Shown here piece after piece: positions 16,493-24,562 of a stretch of DNA of 28,058 nucleotides (positions are counted from its first letter, which is position 1; every line of letters starts with the position of its first letter). Both the position numbers and the translations under genes were made by a program. Origin of the DNA: Chloroflexota bacterium (GTDB taxonomy: Bacteria; Chloroflexota; Dehalococcoidia; Lucifugimonadales; JADFKI01). The notes under the pieces were generated by a model. The model did no database searches and had not been told where the DNA came from. It worked only from the letters and a program-made list of their open reading frames with translations. The stretch spans positions 1-28,058 of the forward strand of contig JADFKI010000009.1 of NCBI GenBank assembly GCA_022565015.1. Direction: 5' to 3'.

Positions 16493-17800
16493 CTAACGTA
16501 TCAGGCTATCTCCGTTCAAGAGGCGCACAACGTCGAAGTAGCTTATGACGACGATGAGGCTGATAAGAAGTACGAATCCGACGAGGTGCACGAGGCCTTC
16601 ACGTTGGGGTGAGATGCGCTTGCCGCGCCGCACCCACTCGATGATGACGAATAGCAGACGACCGCCGTCCAGGGCAGGGATGGGGAGAATGTTTATAACA
16701 CCCAGGCTGATGCTGATCAGCGCCATGAACTCGATGAGAGGCGATATGCCTCCTACTTCCGCCACCATACCGGTGACCCTTGCGATGCCCACCGGTCCTG
16801 CGAAACCAGGGTCTGGGCCGCCGGCCATCCATCTGGCAACGCCGTTCTTGGTCAATAAAAAGACGTCCCACATCTTCTGGAATGACATGGGCACGGCGTC
16901 CGAGATGGGGTAGCTTCTCTTCTCGGTACGCTGATCGAAGGTGCCTATCATGATGCCGACGGCGCCCTGGGTGAGTGAGTCCCCTATCTGTAGCTCAGGC
17001 AGGTACTTCTGGGCGTCCGCCAACGAGACCTCTTTCGACGGGTCGTTGACGTTTTGCACCACAACGAGGTCGGGCGGGTTCAGTCGCGGGACGAGGGTTA
17101 TTATCTCCGTATTGGCGGAGGTCTGCTCCGGAATCGGGCTGCCCGATATGAAAGAACCCCTTCGGACTTCGATTTCAGTAGGTGAGCCAAGTCTGGTCAT
17201 GACGCGCTGTATCAGCTCGAAGTGGTTGTCCACGGGGCGTCCCTGGACGGCAATGACCGTGTCACCCTCGCGTAGGCCCGCTTGGGCGGCCGGAGACCCG
17301 GGCGCGACGCCGTTAATCACCACGGCTCCAACGATCGCATCCTGGGGGATCAGAAACAGGATGGTAAATGTGATAACGGGGAACAGCAGGTTCATGAAGG
17401 AGCCCGCGCAAAGGACGATGGCGCGCTTGAGCACGGTCTGGTCCGCGAAGCTGACCTCTTCCGGGGGCGGCTCTTCTTCTATACGGCCCGCCTGTTCCAC
17501 GCCTCGCCGGATGTAGACAACATTTTTCTCACGCAGGTGCTTTTCGGTGTCCTCTTCGGTGGCGCCTTCGCCGTTCTCGCCGATCATGCGAACAAATCCG
17601 CCCAGCGGAATCACGTTTATCGAGTAGATCGTCCCATAGCGGCTGAACTTGAAGCCGATCAGTCGAGGAGGAAAGCCGAAGCCGAACTCTTTTACCGTGA
17701 TGCCAAACCACTTTGCAGTTAAGAAGTGGCCCAGCTCGTGGATCAAAATTAGGAATCCAAGTACTGGAAATACCAGCAGCCACATAGGCAGTCCAAACAC
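16493..17800 (-). CDS. rseP: site-2 intramembrane zinc metalloprotease RseP
   Basis: The 435-residue protein is a membrane S2P protease that cuts transmembrane segments, typically anti-sigma factors or remnant signal peptides. The zinc motif HELGH is at 21-25 in the first membrane helix. A single PDZ domain lies at about 155-215 (GVAPGSPAAQAGLREGDTVIAV). The second metal motif is NILPIPALDGGRLLF near the C-terminal membrane helices, and a last helix spans VHLVGFVLLISLIVVISYF. The start is GTG, 4 nt after the dxr stop; its ribosome site GGAGGG lies inside the last dxr codons, so translation is coupled. ATG at residue 6 is a weaker alternative. The single PDZ fits the short Gram-positive or Chloroflexota form rather than the double-PDZ E. 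coli protein. Confidence 0.95.
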   Translation of the reverse strand: MFGLPMWLLVFPVLGFLILIHELGHFLTAKWFGITVKEFGFGFPPRLIGFKFSRYGTIYSINVIPLGGFVRMIGENGEGATEEDTEKHLREKNVVYIRRGVEQAGRIEEEPPPEEVSFADQTVLKRAIVLCAGSFMNLLFPVITFTILFLIPQDAIVGAVVINGVAPGSPAAQAGLREGDTVIAVQGRPVDNHFELIQRVMTRLGSPTEIEVRRGSFISGSPIPEQTSANTEIITLVPRLNPPDLVVVQNVNDPSKEVSLADAQKYLPELQIGDSLTQGAVGIMIGTFDQRTEKRSYPISDAVPMSFQKMWDVFLLTKNGVARWMAGGPDPGFAGPVGIARVTGMVAEVGGISPLIEFMALISISLGVINILPIPALDGGRLLFVIIEWVRRGKRISPQREGLVHLVGFVLLISLIVVISYFDVVRLLNGDSLIR

Positions 17801-17804
17801 TACC

Positions 17805-18935
17805 CTATCCCTCCACTACCTTGCGTACCTGATTTCTGCCCCACTCACCTGCGGCCACGATGTCCTGCAGCGAAGGGTCTTCGATATTATGATGCCGGGC
17901 CAGTGCCTCTCGAATCACCTTGGCGATCTCCAGGAAGCCTATCTTCTTGGTCAGGAATAGCTCCACGGCGGTGTCGTCCGCGCCGGATAGGGCTGCGGGC
18001 CATGTGCCGCCTCTCTTCGCGTAGTCCAACGCCTGACTGAAGCAGGGGTAGCGTTCGTGGTCGAACTCCTCGAACGTCAGCGTGCCCGTCTCAGTGGGGT
18101 TGAACCTGCGTATGTTCTCATTATAAACGCGGTTGGGGTAGAACAACGCATACTGAATGGGCAGGTGCATGTCCGGCGGGCTAAGCTGCGCTTTGACCGA
18201 GCCGTCAACGAAGTCCACCATTGAATGTATGATGCTCTGCGGGTGAACGACGACTTCGATGTCTTCCCACGGAACGTCGAATAGCCAGCGCGCCTCGATT
18301 ACCTCGAACGCCTTGTTCATCATGGTCGCCGAGTCGACGGTGATCTTGGCGCCCATGCTCCACGTGGGATGCTTCAGCGCCTGCTCCGGGCTTACGTCGG
18401 CCAGCTTTTCCAGGGGCGTGTCCCGGAATGCCCCGCCGGACGCCGTTATCATCAGGCGCGAGATCTTCTTGTCTTCGCCGCGTATGCACTGCCAGATGGC
18501 GTTGGGCTCGCTGTCGAGAGGCAACAGCTGCACGCCCATCTCGCGGGCCCTCGAGGTGACCATTGCCCCCGCCATGACGACGGTTTCTTTGTTAGCCAGT
18601 GCGATGTCGCGACCCGCGTTTATGGCCGTGAAAGTCGGCCCCAGAGCGACGTCACCCGCCGTAGCGGTTACAACGAGGTCAACCTCGGGGTCGCGGACGA
18701 TCTCGTCCATGCTGCAGTCCACGCAACCGTTGGAGGCAAGAAAGGCCTTCTCCTCGCTGGTGCCGTGGCAGGAGACAAGCCTTGGCCTGAACTCCTCGAC
18801 CTGCTTTTCGAGAAGCTCCAGGCTCCTTCTTGCGGCCAGTGCGACGACCCGGAGGTCGTCTGGAAATGCTCGAACGACATCTAACGTCTGGGTCCCGATC
18901 GAGCCCGTGGAGCCCAGTATGGCCAGTCCTTTCAC
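17805..18935 (-). CDS. dxr: 1-deoxy-D-xylulose 5-phosphate reductoisomerase
   Basis: Dxr rearranges and reduces DXP to MEP with NADPH, the first committed step of the MEP pathway. From GTG 18935 the protein is 376 residues and starts MKGLAILGSTGSIGTQTLD, the textbook N-terminus with NADPH motif GSTGSIG. It goes on with ANKETVV, LPLDSEPNAIWQC (Asp and Glu metal ligands; Pro stands where E. coli has His) and ASGGAF. HPTWSMGAKITVDSATMMNK follows. The GTG overlaps the cdsA stop as GTGA, with GGGTG upstream. ATG 18947 is possible but lacks a ribosome site. The frame open to 19217 is an accidental extension inside cdsA. Confidence 0.94.
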   Translation of the reverse strand: MKGLAILGSTGSIGTQTLDVVRAFPDDLRVVALAARRSLELLEKQVEEFRPRLVSCHGTSEEKAFLASNGCVDCSMDEIVRDPEVDLVVTATAGDVALGPTFTAINAGRDIALANKETVVMAGAMVTSRAREMGVQLLPLDSEPNAIWQCIRGEDKKISRLMITASGGAFRDTPLEKLADVSPEQALKHPTWSMGAKITVDSATMMNKAFEVIEARWLFDVPWEDIEVVVHPQSIIHSMVDFVDGSVKAQLSPPDMHLPIQYALFYPNRVYNENIRRFNPTETGTLTFEEFDHERYPCFSQALDYAKRGGTWPAALSGADDTAVELFLTKKIGFLEIAKVIREALARHHNIEDPSLQDIVAAGEWGRNQVRKVVEG

Positions 18936-19780
18936 GTTATCACCCATTTCACAGCATAATACACGACGGGTAGGCTGAAAACAATCGAATCGAGCCTGTC
19001 CAAAATGCCGCCATGCCCCGGCAAGATCGAGCCCGATTCCTTGGCGTCGAAGACCCTCTTGAACTTGGATTCGGCGAGGTCTCCTAACTGGCCCGCGATC
19101 CCGGCGATTCCGGCGAGGACTACGACCTGCCAGACCGGCGCCTGAGTCGCCATGAACTGGTATGCGATGAAGCCCGCCGCCAGGGCCGCAAGCGTTCCTC
19201 CGGCGGCGCCCTCCCATGTTTTAGAGGGGCTGATCGAAGGCGCAAGTGGCCTTTTCCCGAAGGCCCTGCCGATGAAATAGGCCCCGGTGTCCGTGGCGAA
19301 CGTCACCGCTAGCAGGAAGAGCACCCATTCCATCCCCGCTGCATGATTTCGCAGCAAGGGCGCATGAAACAGAAGGCCCCCGGCGTACGCGATCGCCGCG
19401 ATGACCAGCGCCGCTCTCAAGAAGTCGTTGCCCGGAGCCCGGAGCCTTTGCAGCGCCAACAGACCGGCTAGCGCTCCCACCAGCGCGAAGGGGGCTACAA
19501 GGCTCGCGAGAGCGGTCTGCCTCGCAATGAAGTCACCTGCGGCGATCAGCGCGATCGAGCCGACGATTACGGTGGCGACCAGAGCCCTGTTTTTAATCCC
19601 CGCTATGGCCGAGATTTCCCAACCGGCGGTGCCGGCGGCTATCGCAACCAGCGCCGTGAACCAGGGGCTCCCCGCCCAGACGGCCACGATAAGCACCGGG
19701 AGGGTTACGGCGGCGCTCGTAACTCTGGACGTCAACGATCCGCTTCCGGCCGTGGGGGTATCCAAAAAAGCGTCTGTCAA
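18932..19780 (-). CDS. cdsA: phosphatidate cytidylyltransferase (CDP-diacylglycerol synthase)
   Basis: CdsA makes CDP-diacylglycerol from phosphatidic acid and CTP in the cytoplasmic membrane, feeding phospholipid synthesis. The 282-residue protein has about seven hydrophobic helices. Its C-terminal signature comprises SPSKTWEG at 184-191 and LGDLAESKFKR, KESGSILPGHGGILDRLDS at 232-265, including the Asp pair and the Lys-Asp-Gly-Gly-Leu-Asp-Arg-Asp type motif. The start is TTG at 19780 with AAGGG about 8 nt upstream; no ATG or GTG lies in frame before it and after the uppS stop. Its stop overlaps the dxr start by 4 nt. Lies between uppS and dxr in the usual lipid/isoprenoid order. Confidence 0.95.
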   Translation of the reverse strand: MTDAFLDTPTAGSGSLTSRVTSAAVTLPVLIVAVWAGSPWFTALVAIAAGTAGWEISAIAGIKNRALVATVIVGSIALIAAGDFIARQTALASLVAPFALVGALAGLLALQRLRAPGNDFLRAALVIAAIAYAGGLLFHAPLLRNHAAGMEWVLFLLAVTFATDTGAYFIGRAFGKRPLAPSISPSKTWEGAAGGTLAALAAGFIAYQFMATQAPVWQVVVLAGIAGIAGQLGDLAESKFKRVFDAKESGSILPGHGGILDRLDSIVFSLPVVYYAVKWVIT

Positions 19781-19873
19781 AGCGGTCGCCCTTGCCCGCA
19801 GGTTGAGTGCGCGCGGCCTGAATTCACGGTAAGTGCTCGAACCATATTGTGGAATATCCGCGAAAAGCGGCTA

Positions 19874-20635
19874 TTACTCTTCCACCTTGCCGAAGCGACG
19901 CTTGCGGGTGCCGTATGCCTCTATGGCCTTGGCGACCTCAGCCTCGTCGAAGTCGGGCCAGCATACCTGCGTCGCATAGTATTCGGAGTAGGCGGACTGA
20001 AATATAAGGAAGTTGCTGAGTCGCATCTCACCAGCGGTCCGCACGATGAGGTCCGGGTCCGGGAGGCCGTCCGTGTAGAGATAGCCTCTGACGAGCTCTT
20101 CGGAGATGCGGTCTGAGGGTATTCCGTCCGCGGTGATCGCCTTAATCGCGTCTATGATCTCGGTCCTGCCGCCGTAGTTGAAGGCCACGCTCAATGTAAT
20201 GGCGGTGTTGTCCTTGGTCAGCTCTATGCACTTGCGTATGGACTCTTGCAGGCTTCGAGGCAATCTTTCAAGTCGACCGATGTGCTTTATCCGGACGCCC
20301 TGCTCGTGCAACGACTGGACTTCCTTGAGGATGGCGTATTCGATGAGCTCAATGAGAGTCTGGACTTCGTCGCTCGGCCTGTGCCAGTTTTCAGTCGAGA
20401 AGGCATAGAGGGTCAGGTATTTCACGCCCCGCTCAGCGAACGCCCTGGTTATGCGCCGAATGTTGTCCGTGCCCGCGCGATGCCCATCGCTGCGAGACAT
20501 TCCCTGCCTCGTAGCCCACCTGCCGTTGCCGTCCATGATAACGGCCACGTGGACCGGTATGGAGCCAGGGTGGCCTTCGGTCGACTCTTCCGCTGTTCTG
20601 TAGGAATCGGAGGTCTCGGAGAGGGGCTGTGTCAA
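19874..20635 (-). CDS. uppS: isoprenyl transferase (undecaprenyl diphosphate synthase)
   Basis: UppS condenses IPP units in cis onto FPP to make the lipid carrier of cell-wall synthesis. The 253-residue protein has the signature HVAVIMDGNGRWA with catalytic Asp35, then SRSDGHRAGTDNIRR, YAFSTENWHRP, and the C-terminal DLIVRTAGEMRLSNFLIF. ATG is absent: TTG at 20635 overlaps the frr stop as TTGA, so it is translationally coupled to frr. An N-terminal 27-residue polar segment precedes the domain. The start cannot be placed further back without leaving the overlap, and no better start exists before the signature. Confidence 0.95.
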   Translation of the reverse strand: MTQPLSETSDSYRTAEESTEGHPGSIPVHVAVIMDGNGRWATRQGMSRSDGHRAGTDNIRRITRAFAERGVKYLTLYAFSTENWHRPSDEVQTLIELIEYAILKEVQSLHEQGVRIKHIGRLERLPRSLQESIRKCIELTKDNTAITLSVAFNYGGRTEIIDAIKAITADGIPSDRISEELVRGYLYTDGLPDPDLIVRTAGEMRLSNFLIFQSAYSEYYATQVCWPDFDEAEVAKAIEAYGTRKRRFGKVEE

Positions 20636-21195
20636 ACTTCCATGACCTCTGCTTCTTTATCGGCCTTCAACGCGTTCATTTGCTCTCCGTAGCTGTCGGT
20701 GAGCCCTTGAAGCTGCTCTTGCGCGCGCCTGCCATCGTCCTGGGAGATGTCCTTCTCCCTCTCCATCTTTCGAAACTGCTCCAGACCGTCGCGTCGAACG
20801 TTTCGGAGGGAGACCAGCGCGTCTTCGACCTTGCGGCCAACCAGCCTCACCAGCTCCTTACGCCGCTCCTCCGTAGGCATCGGAATGTTGATCCTTATGA
20901 CGGTGCCGTCGTTGTTGGGCATCAGCCCCAGGTCGGACTTGAGAATACCCTTCTCGACATCGCCCATCGCCTGCTTGTCCCACGGCTGAATCATGATCAC
21001 GCGAGCCTCCGGTATGGAGATAGAAGCGAGCTGGTTCAACGGCGTAGGCACACCATAATAATCCACCATCAGGCTCTCCACGAGCGTGGGGGAGGCCCTG
21101 CCGGTTCGAATCGCGCCCAGCTCCCGCTTTAGCGCGTCTACGGACCGGTCCATACCGGAACTTGTTTCAGATAACACCTCTTCTACTGTGGCCAT
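20632..21195 (-). CDS. frr: ribosome recycling factor
   Basis: RRF splits post-termination ribosomes with EF-G. Its 187 residues are the normal length. Recognisable parts are LKRELGAIRTGRASPTLVE, VDYYGVPTPLNQLASI, PWDKQAMGDVEKGI and LPNNDGTVIRI-like LMPNNDGTVIRINIP. The charged C-terminal helix (EERRKELVRLVGRKVEDA) completes the fold. ATG 21195 has GGAGAAG about 9 nt upstream. It starts the tightly packed frr-uppS-cdsA-dxr-rseP run. The 185-bp gap before it, filled by a repeat element, separates it from pyrH. Confidence 0.96.
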   Translation of the reverse strand: MATVEEVLSETSSGMDRSVDALKRELGAIRTGRASPTLVESLMVDYYGVPTPLNQLASISIPEARVIMIQPWDKQAMGDVEKGILKSDLGLMPNNDGTVIRINIPMPTEERRKELVRLVGRKVEDALVSLRNVRRDGLEQFRKMEREKDISQDDGRRAQEQLQGLTDSYGEQMNALKADKEAEVMEV

Positions 21196-21256
21196 GGCCT
21201 AACTTCTCCAGGGAGCAATGAGTTGACGATCACCATGTCTTAGTAACTTTCCCAAT

Positions 21257-21368
21257 ACGTCTATCCAGAATGGACCATCCTTCGACAGGCTCTCCCGCCT
21301 CTCCGGCGCATCGGAGCGAACTTATCTCGGACAGGCGGATTCGTCGGAGAGCTTTTCGAACCATCTTC
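21257..21368. repeat. REP/MITE-like composite repeat between pyrH and frr
   Basis: The two ends match the 15.1 kb element (see 15072-15165). The core 21301-21341 matches 5546-5588 in inverted orientation (one substitution, 2-nt indel) and contains CTCCG/CGGAG arms. The two ends are themselves roughly inverted (CTTCGACAGGCTC and GAGCTTTTCGAA). The element fills almost all of the gap between frr and pyrH. Confidence 0.78.
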
Positions 21369-21380
21369 TGAGTTAGTTAC

Positions 21381-22115
21381 TTAGCCACCTACGCCTACCA
21401 TCGAGCCGATCTGCTCTCCAAGGATGATATTCTCGAGGTTGGACCTGGTTAAAAGGTCAAATACGATAATCGGCAGATCGTTGTCCATGCACAGCGACAA
21501 GGCCGTGGCGTCCATAACGCCCAGACGCTTTTCCAGGGCCTCTCTGTGGGAGATGAATTCAATCTTCGTGGCATTAGGGTCCAGGTTAGGGTCGGAGCCG
21601 TATACGCCATCCACGTTATTTTTTGCCATCAGGAGCACTTTAGCCTCAATTTCGATGGCCCGCAAGGCGGCGGCGGTATCCGTTGTCATAAATGGGTTGC
21701 CGGTGCCGGAGGCGAATAACACAATCCGGCCCTTTTCGAGATGGCGAATCGCTCGGCGGCGAATGTAAGGCTCCGCGACTTGTTGGATGCTTATCGCGCT
21801 CTGCGTGCGCACCTCCAGGGAATGACGGCGCTCCAGGGCTTCTTGGAGGTGAAGAGCGTTAATTACGGTGGCGAGCATCCCGGCGTAGTCCGCGGTCGCC
21901 CTTTCCATGCCGGCGGCCTCCGCTTCAGACCCGCGCATTATGTTGCCGCCTCCGACGACCACCGCAATCTCAATGCCAAGGTCATAGACCTTTTTTATCT
22001 GGGATGCGACATACTCGATGGCTGCGGGATCGATTCCGAAATCTTTTTTGCCCTTGAAGGATTCTCCGCTCAGCTTAAGAAGAACACGGTTGTATTTGAC
22101 TCTGCTATTAGCCAA
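21381..22115 (-). CDS. pyrH: UMP kinase
   Basis: PyrH phosphorylates UMP to UDP with ATP. The 244-residue protein is a hexameric-type bacterial UMP kinase of the amino-acid-kinase fold. Motifs are LLKLSGESF (12-20), VVVGGGNIMRG (52-62), GTGNPFMTTDTAAALRA and the nucleotide-binding KNNVDGVYGSDP. VMDATALSLCMDNDLPIIVF lies near the C-terminus. The start is TTG at 22115, 5 nt after the tsf stop, with AGGGG just before; there is no in-frame ATG or GTG nearby. Co-transcribed with rpsB and tsf by spacing. Confidence 0.95.
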   Translation of the reverse strand: MANSRVKYNRVLLKLSGESFKGKKDFGIDPAAIEYVASQIKKVYDLGIEIAVVVGGGNIMRGSEAEAAGMERATADYAGMLATVINALHLQEALERRHSLEVRTQSAISIQQVAEPYIRRRAIRHLEKGRIVLFASGTGNPFMTTDTAAALRAIEIEAKVLLMAKNNVDGVYGSDPNLDPNATKIEFISHREALEKRLGVMDATALSLCMDNDLPIIVFDLLTRSNLENIILGEQIGSMVGVGG

Positions 22116-22120
22116 AGCCC

Positions 22121-22624
22121 CTACTCTCCCAGCGAGAACCTGGTGAACCTCCGGACCTTGATATTCTCACCGAGCTTCCCGACGCTTTCGCTGACCAGGT
22201 CTCTGATCGACTTGGTGGGATCCTTGATGAACGGCTGGAGCATGAGGACGGACTCCTGGTCCCCGGCCTCCGCGCCGTCAGGAATATCTTCGCTGTCCAC
22301 ATATAGAGGGGCCATCGCGGCAACCTGCATCGCGACGTCGTGGGCCAGCTCTTTGAACTCGTCCGTGCGGGCCACGAAGTCCGTCTCGCAGTTAATCTCG
22401 ACGATCACGCCGATTCGCCCGCCGCTGTGGATGTAGGACTCTATGAGCCCTTCGTTCGTCGTCCGTGAGGCCCTCTTTGCAGCGCTGGCGATTCCAAGCT
22501 GAGCGAGCATCTCCTCCGCTTTGTCCAGGTCTCCATCGGATTCTACCAGGGCCCGCTTGCAGTCCATAATGCCTGCGGATGTGCGTTCTCGTAGTGTCTT
22601 GATAGTATCGACGCTGACTTCCAA
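22121..22624 (-). CDS. tsf: elongation factor Ts (short form)
   Basis: EF-Ts exchanges GDP on EF-Tu. The 167-residue protein has the N-terminal UBA-like domain (IKTLRERTSAGIMDCKRALVE) and the core with TDFVART, the EF-Tu contact. The second half of the usual long dimerisation domain is missing, as in other short bacterial and chloroplast forms, so the length is natural. The start is TTG at 22624, 8 nt downstream of the rpsB stop. I see no strong ribosome site, and reinitiation after rpsB is likely. Confidence 0.95.
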   Translation of the reverse strand: MEVSVDTIKTLRERTSAGIMDCKRALVESDGDLDKAEEMLAQLGIASAAKRASRTTNEGLIESYIHSGGRIGVIVEINCETDFVARTDEFKELAHDVAMQVAAMAPLYVDSEDIPDGAEAGDQESVLMLQPFIKDPTKSIRDLVSESVGKLGENIKVRRFTRFSLGE

Positions 22625-22632
22625 TTTACTGG

Positions 22633-23880
22633 TTACGACTCCTCGCTAGATTCGCCTTCAACCTCGGCCGCCGCTTCCTGTACAGCGGGTGCTTCGGCGG
22701 CGGGCTCCGCTTCGGGCGCCTCGGGTGAAGCCTCTTCCGAAGCCACGGGCTCTTCGACTTCGACTTTCGCTTCGGGCTCTGCCGGCGCAGCCTCCGCCGC
22801 TACGGCTGCCTGCTCTGTTCCTGAGTCTGCGGGTGGGGCGGCCTCCGCCGTCTCTGTTTTGGCCGCCGGGGCCGTCTCCTCAGGGGTCGTGGCTGCGGCC
22901 GGCGCAGTCTCCGCCACTGGGGCTGCCTGCTCCGTTTCTGAGTCTGCGGGCGTAGGGGCCTCCGCCGTCTCTGCATTGGCCGCCGGGGCCGTCTCCTCAG
23001 TAGTCACGGCTGCGGCCGACTGCATCTCCTCGACCGTCACGGCCGCGGTAATTCCGGCCTCCTCTTCCATTTCCATCACGGCCTCTTCGCCGAGCTCTTC
23101 GGCTACCATGGCCGTGCGTCTGTTTACGCCGTCAATGATGGCGTCTGCGATCTTTCCCGTCACGAGTCGGATCGACCGTATGGCATCGTCGTTGCCTGGA
23201 ATCGGGTAGTCGATGAGGTCGGGGTCGCAGTCCGAGTCGACGAGCGCTACGATGGGAATGCCCACGCGGCGCGCCTCGGCGACGGCTATCCCTTCTTTGC
23301 CCACATCGATGATGAACAGGGCTCCGGGCATCTCGGTCATTTCCTTGATGCCGCCGAAATAGCGATTGAGCCTCGCCATGCTGTCCTGAAGCTTCAGAGA
23401 CTCTTTCTTGGGCAGCGAGTCAAATTCGCCTCTTTCCTGCCTCGTCTCCAGCTGGACCAGGTGGTCTATGCGGGACTGGATCGTCTTGAAGTTGGTGAGA
23501 GTACCGCCCAGCCATCGCGTGGTGATGTGGAAAGCGCCTGAACGCTGGGCATCATTAAAGATCGTGTCCTGGGCCTGCTTCTTGGTGCCGACCATGAGGA
23601 TCTTCTTGCCATCCGCGGCCACGTCGGATATGAAGTTTGACGCGTGCTCCAGCATGCGCAGCGTCTTCTGCAAGTCGATGATATGAATACCATTTCGATG
23701 GGTGAATATGTAGCGCCTCATCTTGGGATTCCAACGCCTCTTCTGATGCCCGAAGTGGACTCCAGCCTCGAGAAGAGACTTCATGGTCACTTGTATCGGC
23801 CCCTGGGGAGGCTGCTCAACCACTGCCGGTGCTACCGCTGCCTCAGGTGCCGTCGTGTCTTCTACTGACGGTTGCTCCAT
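22633..23880 (-). CDS. rpsB: ribosomal protein S2 with long C-terminal Ala/Glu/Pro tail
   Basis: S2 is a small-subunit ribosomal protein. The S2 domain covers residues 30-255: MKSLLEAGVHFGHQKRRWNP, then IHIIDLQKTL, TRWLGGTLTNF, and the zinc-less C-terminal NDDAIRSIRLV. It is flanked by a 29-residue N-terminal extension rich in Pro/Val/Glu and a tail of about 160 residues of Ala, Glu, Pro and Thr. In the tail a 39-residue unit is repeated in tandem (293-331 and 332-370 roughly). The total is 415 residues, where 230-260 is usual. ATG 23880 is the only start at this end. It is first gene of the block, 60 nt below its promoter. The tail is acidic and probably disordered. Confidence 0.95.
   Translation of the reverse strand: MEQPSVEDTTAPEAAVAPAVVEQPPQGPIQVTMKSLLEAGVHFGHQKRRWNPKMRRYIFTHRNGIHIIDLQKTLRMLEHASNFISDVAADGKKILMVGTKKQAQDTIFNDAQRSGAFHITTRWLGGTLTNFKTIQSRIDHLVQLETRQERGEFDSLPKKESLKLQDSMARLNRYFGGIKEMTEMPGALFIIDVGKEGIAVAEARRVGIPIVALVDSDCDPDLIDYPIPGNDDAIRSIRLVTGKIADAIIDGVNRRTAMVAEELGEEAVMEMEEEAGITAAVTVEEMQSAAAVTTEETAPAANAETAEAPTPADSETEQAAPVAETAPAAATTPEETAPAAKTETAEAAPPADSGTEQAAVAAEAAPAEPEAKVEVEEPVASEEASPEAPEAEPAAEAPAVQEAAAEVEGESSEES
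22805..23017. repeat. 117-bp tandem repeat inside rpsB
   Basis: Two direct copies start at about 22805 and 22922, offset 117 bp (39 codons), and share long identical stretches such as GGCCGCCGGGGCCGTCTCCT. The matching core is about 97 bp. The period is a multiple of three, so the reading frame is kept. This encodes the repeated Ala/Glu/Thr tail segment of S2. Confidence 0.85.
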
Positions 23881-23949
23881 AAATCGCCTTTCTGTAATTC
23901 TCTAAATGACTCACGCATGAGAAGATGAAGAGCCTAAAATATCTAAACG

Positions 23950-23979
23950 ATTATAGCATAGCGCTCCAGGCATGGGCAA
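23950..23979 (-). promoter_or_regulatory. promoter of the rpsB operon
   Basis: On the minus strand TTGCCC (23974-23979) and TATAAT (23950-23955) are 18 bp apart, with TGC directly before the -10 (extended -10). The start would be near 23943, giving a 5' leader of about 60 nt before the rpsB ATG. The -10 is a perfect match. No known S2 leader structure is recognised in the leader. Confidence 0.7.
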
Positions 23980-24061
23980 TGGGATTGCAGCGCCTTACGA
24001 AGGTGTAATTGTATGTTATCGGCGGGAAATATGATGCCCCAAAACATCGCAGACGGGCTCG

Positions 24062-24090
24062 TTGAAGTAATAACGTCTCGTTGCTATAAT
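24062..24090 (+). promoter_or_regulatory. promoter of tRNA-Ala
   Basis: TTGAAG (24062-24067), a 17-bp spacer and TATAAT (24085-24090), again preceded by TGC. Transcription would begin near 24097, about 13 nt before the tRNA. It is divergent from the rpsB promoter and uses the same TGCTATAATCG core. Confidence 0.72.
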
Positions 24091-24109
24091 CGGTTGCAGT
24101 ACCGCACGT

Positions 24110-24185
24110 GGGGATATAGCTCAACTGGGAGAGCGCGGCGTTCGCAATGCCGAGGTTGGGGGTTCGAGTCCCCCTATCTCCACCA
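24110..24185 (+). tRNA. tRNA-Ala (anticodon CGC)
   Basis: The 76-nt cloverleaf includes an encoded CCA. The acceptor stem GGGGATA/TATCTCC contains the G3:U70 wobble pair, the alanine identity element, and discriminator A73. The D arm contains AGCTCAACTGGGAGAGC. The anticodon loop TTCGCAA gives anticodon CGC (codon GCG). The T arm is GGGGG-TTCGAGT-CCCCC. It lies on the strand opposite to rpsB. A short GGGC/GCCC hairpin follows but has no T-run. Confidence 0.96.
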
Positions 24186-24560
24186 GGGCTTTGCCCCGGG
24201 CCCCAAGCAGCCAGCGTTGCCAACTCCCAACGTGAGCGCTCCGATGTTATCGAGAAGGTGCGTTTCATTACGACGTCGCCACAGGTAATCTCGATTTCAT
24301 TCACGAAGGACTTGATCATCGATGGCGACTCAGCCGCCGATCCTTCTCCCAGTGCCCCTCCCGACTCCCCTGCCTGGTTCTTCATCGCCTGGAGGTCCAG
24401 GGCACGCTGACGGCTGCCTTGCACCTCCCCTTAAATCCGCTCTTTCGACTCCGTGGGATGCTCATGCTTTGCCCCAACGGCCTTATCCCGAGGTCGGTCA
24501 AAACGACAGTGAATGAAATAAAGACCACACTCCCCCTCAAAGGTTGTATGATTGTGTGCA
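24186..24560. other. long gap without recognisable gene
   Basis: Between the tRNA and the sigma factor promoter I see no convincing gene, RNA or repeat. The open frames here run across the tRNA or show no family. Moderately GC-rich sequence changes to A/T-richer sequence from about 24500. Confidence 0.5.
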
Positions 24561-24562
24561 TG

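Noticed and set aside
18936..19217. N-terminal extension of the dxr frame
   Set aside because: The added residues are Arg/Gly-rich, lie inside cdsA and do not match Dxr; GTG 18935 starts at the conserved N-terminus.
23951..24424. 157-residue minus-strand frame across the tRNA
   Set aside because: Its middle is antisense tRNA translation (GDRGTRTPNLGI type), a common artefact, and it also crosses the rpsB promoter.
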